Assembly: GCF_011089895.1 (NCBI RefSeq)
Contig: NZ_JAANAT010000003.1
Coordinates: 434,001 to 498,000, forward strand
Direction of reading: 5' to 3'
DNA: 64,000 bases
From: Mucilaginibacter inviolabilis
GTDB lineage: Bacteria > Bacteroidota > Bacteroidia > Sphingobacteriales > Sphingobacteriaceae
Within the stretch, counting starts at the first letter, position 1. Every line of letters starts with the position of its first letter. The notes beneath the pieces were generated by a model, which made no database searches, was not told the origin of the DNA, and saw only the letters and a program-made list of their open reading frames with translations. The position numbers and the translations under genes are program-made. This document shows, one piece after another, positions 62,093 through 64,000 of this stretch.

Positions 62093-62841
62093 AGCAATAT
62101 ATCATCGTAGTTATATTAGTGCTGCAGGCTTCTATCCTTTTTGCCCAGCAGGAAAAAAAGTATATCAGGCAGGGTAACCAACTTTACCAGCAGCAAAACT
62201 ATAAGGATGCCGAAAACAATTACCGGGTATCCATAGGTAAACAGGGTAAAACTGTTGCCGGTAACTTTAACCTGGGCGATGCCTTGTATAAGCAAAATAA
62301 ATATGCCGATGCAGGGCAGCAGTTTAGCAAAATAGCCGCATCAAGCAAAAATAAAAACGTGTTGGCCAAAGCTTATCATAACCTGGGCAACTCCATGTTA
62401 CAGTCAAAAAAGCTGGAAGAAAGCGTGGCTGCGTACAAAAAATCATTGTTGAATAATCCGGAAGATGAGGAAACCCGCTATAACCTGGCGTATGCCCAGG
62501 AAAAGCTGAAACAAAAGCAGAAACAGGATAAGAACAAAAACAACAAGAACAACAAAGACAAGAATAAGGATAACAAGGACAAAGACAAGGATAAGAAGGA
62601 TCAGGATAAAAAGAAAGACGATAAGGACAATAAAGATAAGAAGGACGATAACAAAAACGGGCAGGATAAAAACGACCCGAACAAGAATAACGGTGATCAG
62701 AAACCCGATCCAAATAACGTATCAAAAGATGATGCGGAACGTATGCTGGAAGCTTTGAACAATGACGAAAAACAAACGCAGGATAAGCTGAAAAATAAAA
62801 AACAAAAAGGTGCTAAAATGCACATCGAAAAGGAATGGTAG
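62089..62841 (+). CDS. batC: TPR protein BatC with Lys/Asp/Asn-rich tail
   Basis: 250 residues. The signal peptide ends SILFAQ. Two to three TPR units (20-135) include NFNLGDALYKQNKYADAG and AYHNLGNSMLQSKKLEESVA. Residues about 140-209 are a low-complexity run of Lys, Asp and Asn, coded by AAG/AAA/GAT/GAC/AAC triplets prone to slippage. The C-terminus (DDAERMLEALNNDEKQTQDK) looks structured again. Periplasmic. BatC is the TPR partner of BatA/BatB. Confidence 0.9.
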   Translation: MKQYIIVVILVLQASILFAQQEKKYIRQGNQLYQQQNYKDAENNYRVSIGKQGKTVAGNFNLGDALYKQNKYADAGQQFSKIAASSKNKNVLAKAYHNLGNSMLQSKKLEESVAAYKKSLLNNPEDEETRYNLAYAQEKLKQKQKQDKNKNNKNNKDKNKDNKDKDKDKKDQDKKKDDKDNKDKKDDNKNGQDKNDPNKNNGDQKPDPNNVSKDDAERMLEALNNDEKQTQDKLKNKKQKGAKMHIEKEW

Positions 62842-62855
62842 TTTGTTGGGGGCGA

Positions 62856-62945
62856 GGTTCGAGTTGCGAGGTTCGTGTTACAGGATTCATGTTGATCCCG
62901 AGCCCGCAACCAATAACCCGAACCCCGTTCCTCGCAACCCGAACC
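62856..62945. repeat. Inverted repeat between batC and batD
   Basis: GGTTCGAGTTGCGAGGTTC (62856-62874) faces GTTCCTCGCAACCCGAACC (62927-62945); 16 of 19 positions pair. Different in sequence from the other two operon spacers' elements. Confidence 0.75.
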
Positions 62946-62959
62946 AGATAAATGAAAGA

Positions 62960-64000
62960 ATGAAAAAAATATACTGCATATTGTTATTACTATTGCTGAG
63001 TACAAGCGTGCTTTTTGCTGCCGATATTCATTTTACGGCATCGGCAAGTAAAACAGAAGTGAGTACAACAGAGCAGTTTGAGGTAACTTTTACTGTGAAT
63101 AATAACGGCGATCGTTTTACGCCGCCTTCATTTACCGGTTTCCTGGTAGTATCAGGTCCTAACATGTCTACCAGTATGGAAGTTATCAATGGCAATGCCT
63201 CTTCCAGCATGGCTATTAGCTACGTACTGATTGCGGTAAAAGAAGGTACTTACACTATCGGTCCGGCAACTATTTTTTCGGGCGGGAAACAGTTAAGCAC
63301 CAAGCCACTGAAAATAAAAGTGGTAAAAGGCAGCCCTTCTCAACAAAATAATGCAGCCGCCGCGGCGGCTGCTGCTCAGTCGCAAAGTACGCCTGATAGC
63401 CGGGTTACCGTGAAAAGGCCGGGTACGGATATTAATAAATCATTATTTATCAGGGCTGATGTTGATAAAAGCAATGTATACCAGGGCGAGCAGATCACTT
63501 TAACTTACAAGTTGTATACCCGGGTAGCTATTGTAGGCAGCGAACCAGAAAAACTTCCGGATCTGAACGGTTTTTTTAGTCAGGATATCAAAAGCCCGAA
63601 TCAGAACCCCAATTGGCACGTAGAAACGTACAAAGGGGTAAAATTCAATGTGGCCGATATGAAAAAAAATATCCTGTTCCCCCAACATGCGGGTAACATC
63701 ACCATTGATCCGATAACTATGCTGTTTGTAATACGTGAGGCAGCCAAAGCAAGCGACGATGATATGTTTGGACAGTTTTTCGGCACCTACAATGATGTCA
63801 AATACAGGATCAAAAGCATGCCAACCGTTATTCATGTAAAGCCATTACCTCCGGGAAAACCTGATGGCTTTGGTGGCGCGGTGGGTAAGTTCTCTATCAG
63901 TACATCACTGGATAAAAAAGAGCTCAAGGCCAATGATCCGCTCAACTATAGCATTAAAATTTCGGGAACCGGAAACCTGAAACTGTTAAAACCTTTAAGC
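62960..64000 (+). CDS. batD: BatD-like protein, cut by the window end
   Basis: 347 codons are visible and the frame is open at base 64000. The signal peptide MKKIYCILLLLLLSTSVLFA is followed by repeated beta units: IHFTASASKTEVSTTEQFEV, then after an Ala/Gln-rich linker SLFIRADVDKSNVYQGEQIT and a third, KFSISTSLDKKELKANDPLN. The oxygen-tolerance/BatD family (PF13584) has exactly this array of periplasmic beta domains before a membrane helix. The missing part should hold that helix and a tail. Last recognised gene of the bat cluster here. Confidence 0.92.
   Translation, partial: MKKIYCILLLLLLSTSVLFAADIHFTASASKTEVSTTEQFEVTFTVNNNGDRFTPPSFTGFLVVSGPNMSTSMEVINGNASSSMAISYVLIAVKEGTYTIGPATIFSGGKQLSTKPLKIKVVKGSPSQQNNAAAAAAAAQSQSTPDSRVTVKRPGTDINKSLFIRADVDKSNVYQGEQITLTYKLYTRVAIVGSEPEKLPDLNGFFSQDIKSPNQNPNWHVETYKGVKFNVADMKKNILFPQHAGNITIDPITMLFVIREAAKASDDDMFGQFFGTYNDVKYRIKSMPTVIHVKPLPPGKPDGFGGAVGKFSISTSLDKKELKANDPLNYSIKISGTGNLKLLKPLS

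Noticed and set aside
62324..62725. 133-codon minus-strand Pro/Tyr/Cys/Ser-rich frame
   Set aside because: Mirror of the low-complexity Lys/Asp/Asn tract of batC.

Overview
The window comes from a Bacteroidota chromosome, most likely the Sphingobacteriaceae (Mucilaginibacter/Pedobacter-like). This rests on two SusC/SusD pairs, GldD, a DksA-like protein between ileS and lspA, a Bat/MoxR operon, and TAnnTTTG promoter boxes close to several start codons. The genus is inferred; there is no rRNA gene to confirm it, and I saw no tRNA gene, CRISPR array or intact transposase.

Layout. 1-6.4 kb is an accessory region of small and hypothetical genes. It holds a short double-glycine-leader peptide with a cysteine-rich core (422-601), a TPR gene pair, an APH(6)/hydroxyurea-type kinase, a GNAT acetyltransferase, a candidate structured small RNA (4624-4740), two very small genes and a terminase-small-subunit-like HTH protein. 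The HTH gene lies next to an inverted repeat with a 10-bp-period tandem site. 7.1-18.2 kb holds two SusC/SusD loci facing each other across one symmetrical terminator; the first also encodes a glycerophosphodiesterase. 19-23.2 kb has a DUF2062 protein, dgkA-recO, a TetR regulator and an SGNH esterase. 23.3-27.3 kb is a run of minus-strand exported proteins, including a putative HExxH lipoprotein. 27.6-31.3 kb has an RND/MMPL transporter, an atypical SDR and two tiny membrane proteins. 31.4-35.7 kb is ileS-dksA-like-lspA with no spacing. 36-44.7 kb is catabolic: a Gfo/Idh/MocA oxidoreductase, a GH20 hexosaminidase, an M24 aminopeptidase, a subtilisin-like protease and an ALDH7-type dehydrogenase. 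45-55.4 kb has a large TPR protein, a ComA-like phosphosulfolactate synthase, an HEVGH lipoprotein with a discoidin-like domain, a DUF1275 protein, aroE-gldD, a fused 2-oxoacid dehydrogenase E1 and a DUF4198 protein. 55.5-64 kb has an exported protein and then the aerotolerance-type operon moxR-DUF58-(BatD-like)-batA-batB-batC-batD, with batD cut by the window end.

Between the genes there are many short palindromic elements (about 75-160 bp, terminal inverted repeats up to 30 bp) of at least five families. Three of them sit in spacers inside the Bat operon, and one supplies the last codons of a gene. Together with the small RNA candidate, the cysteine-rich peptide and the HTH-linked operator-like repeat, they are the least explained parts of the window.
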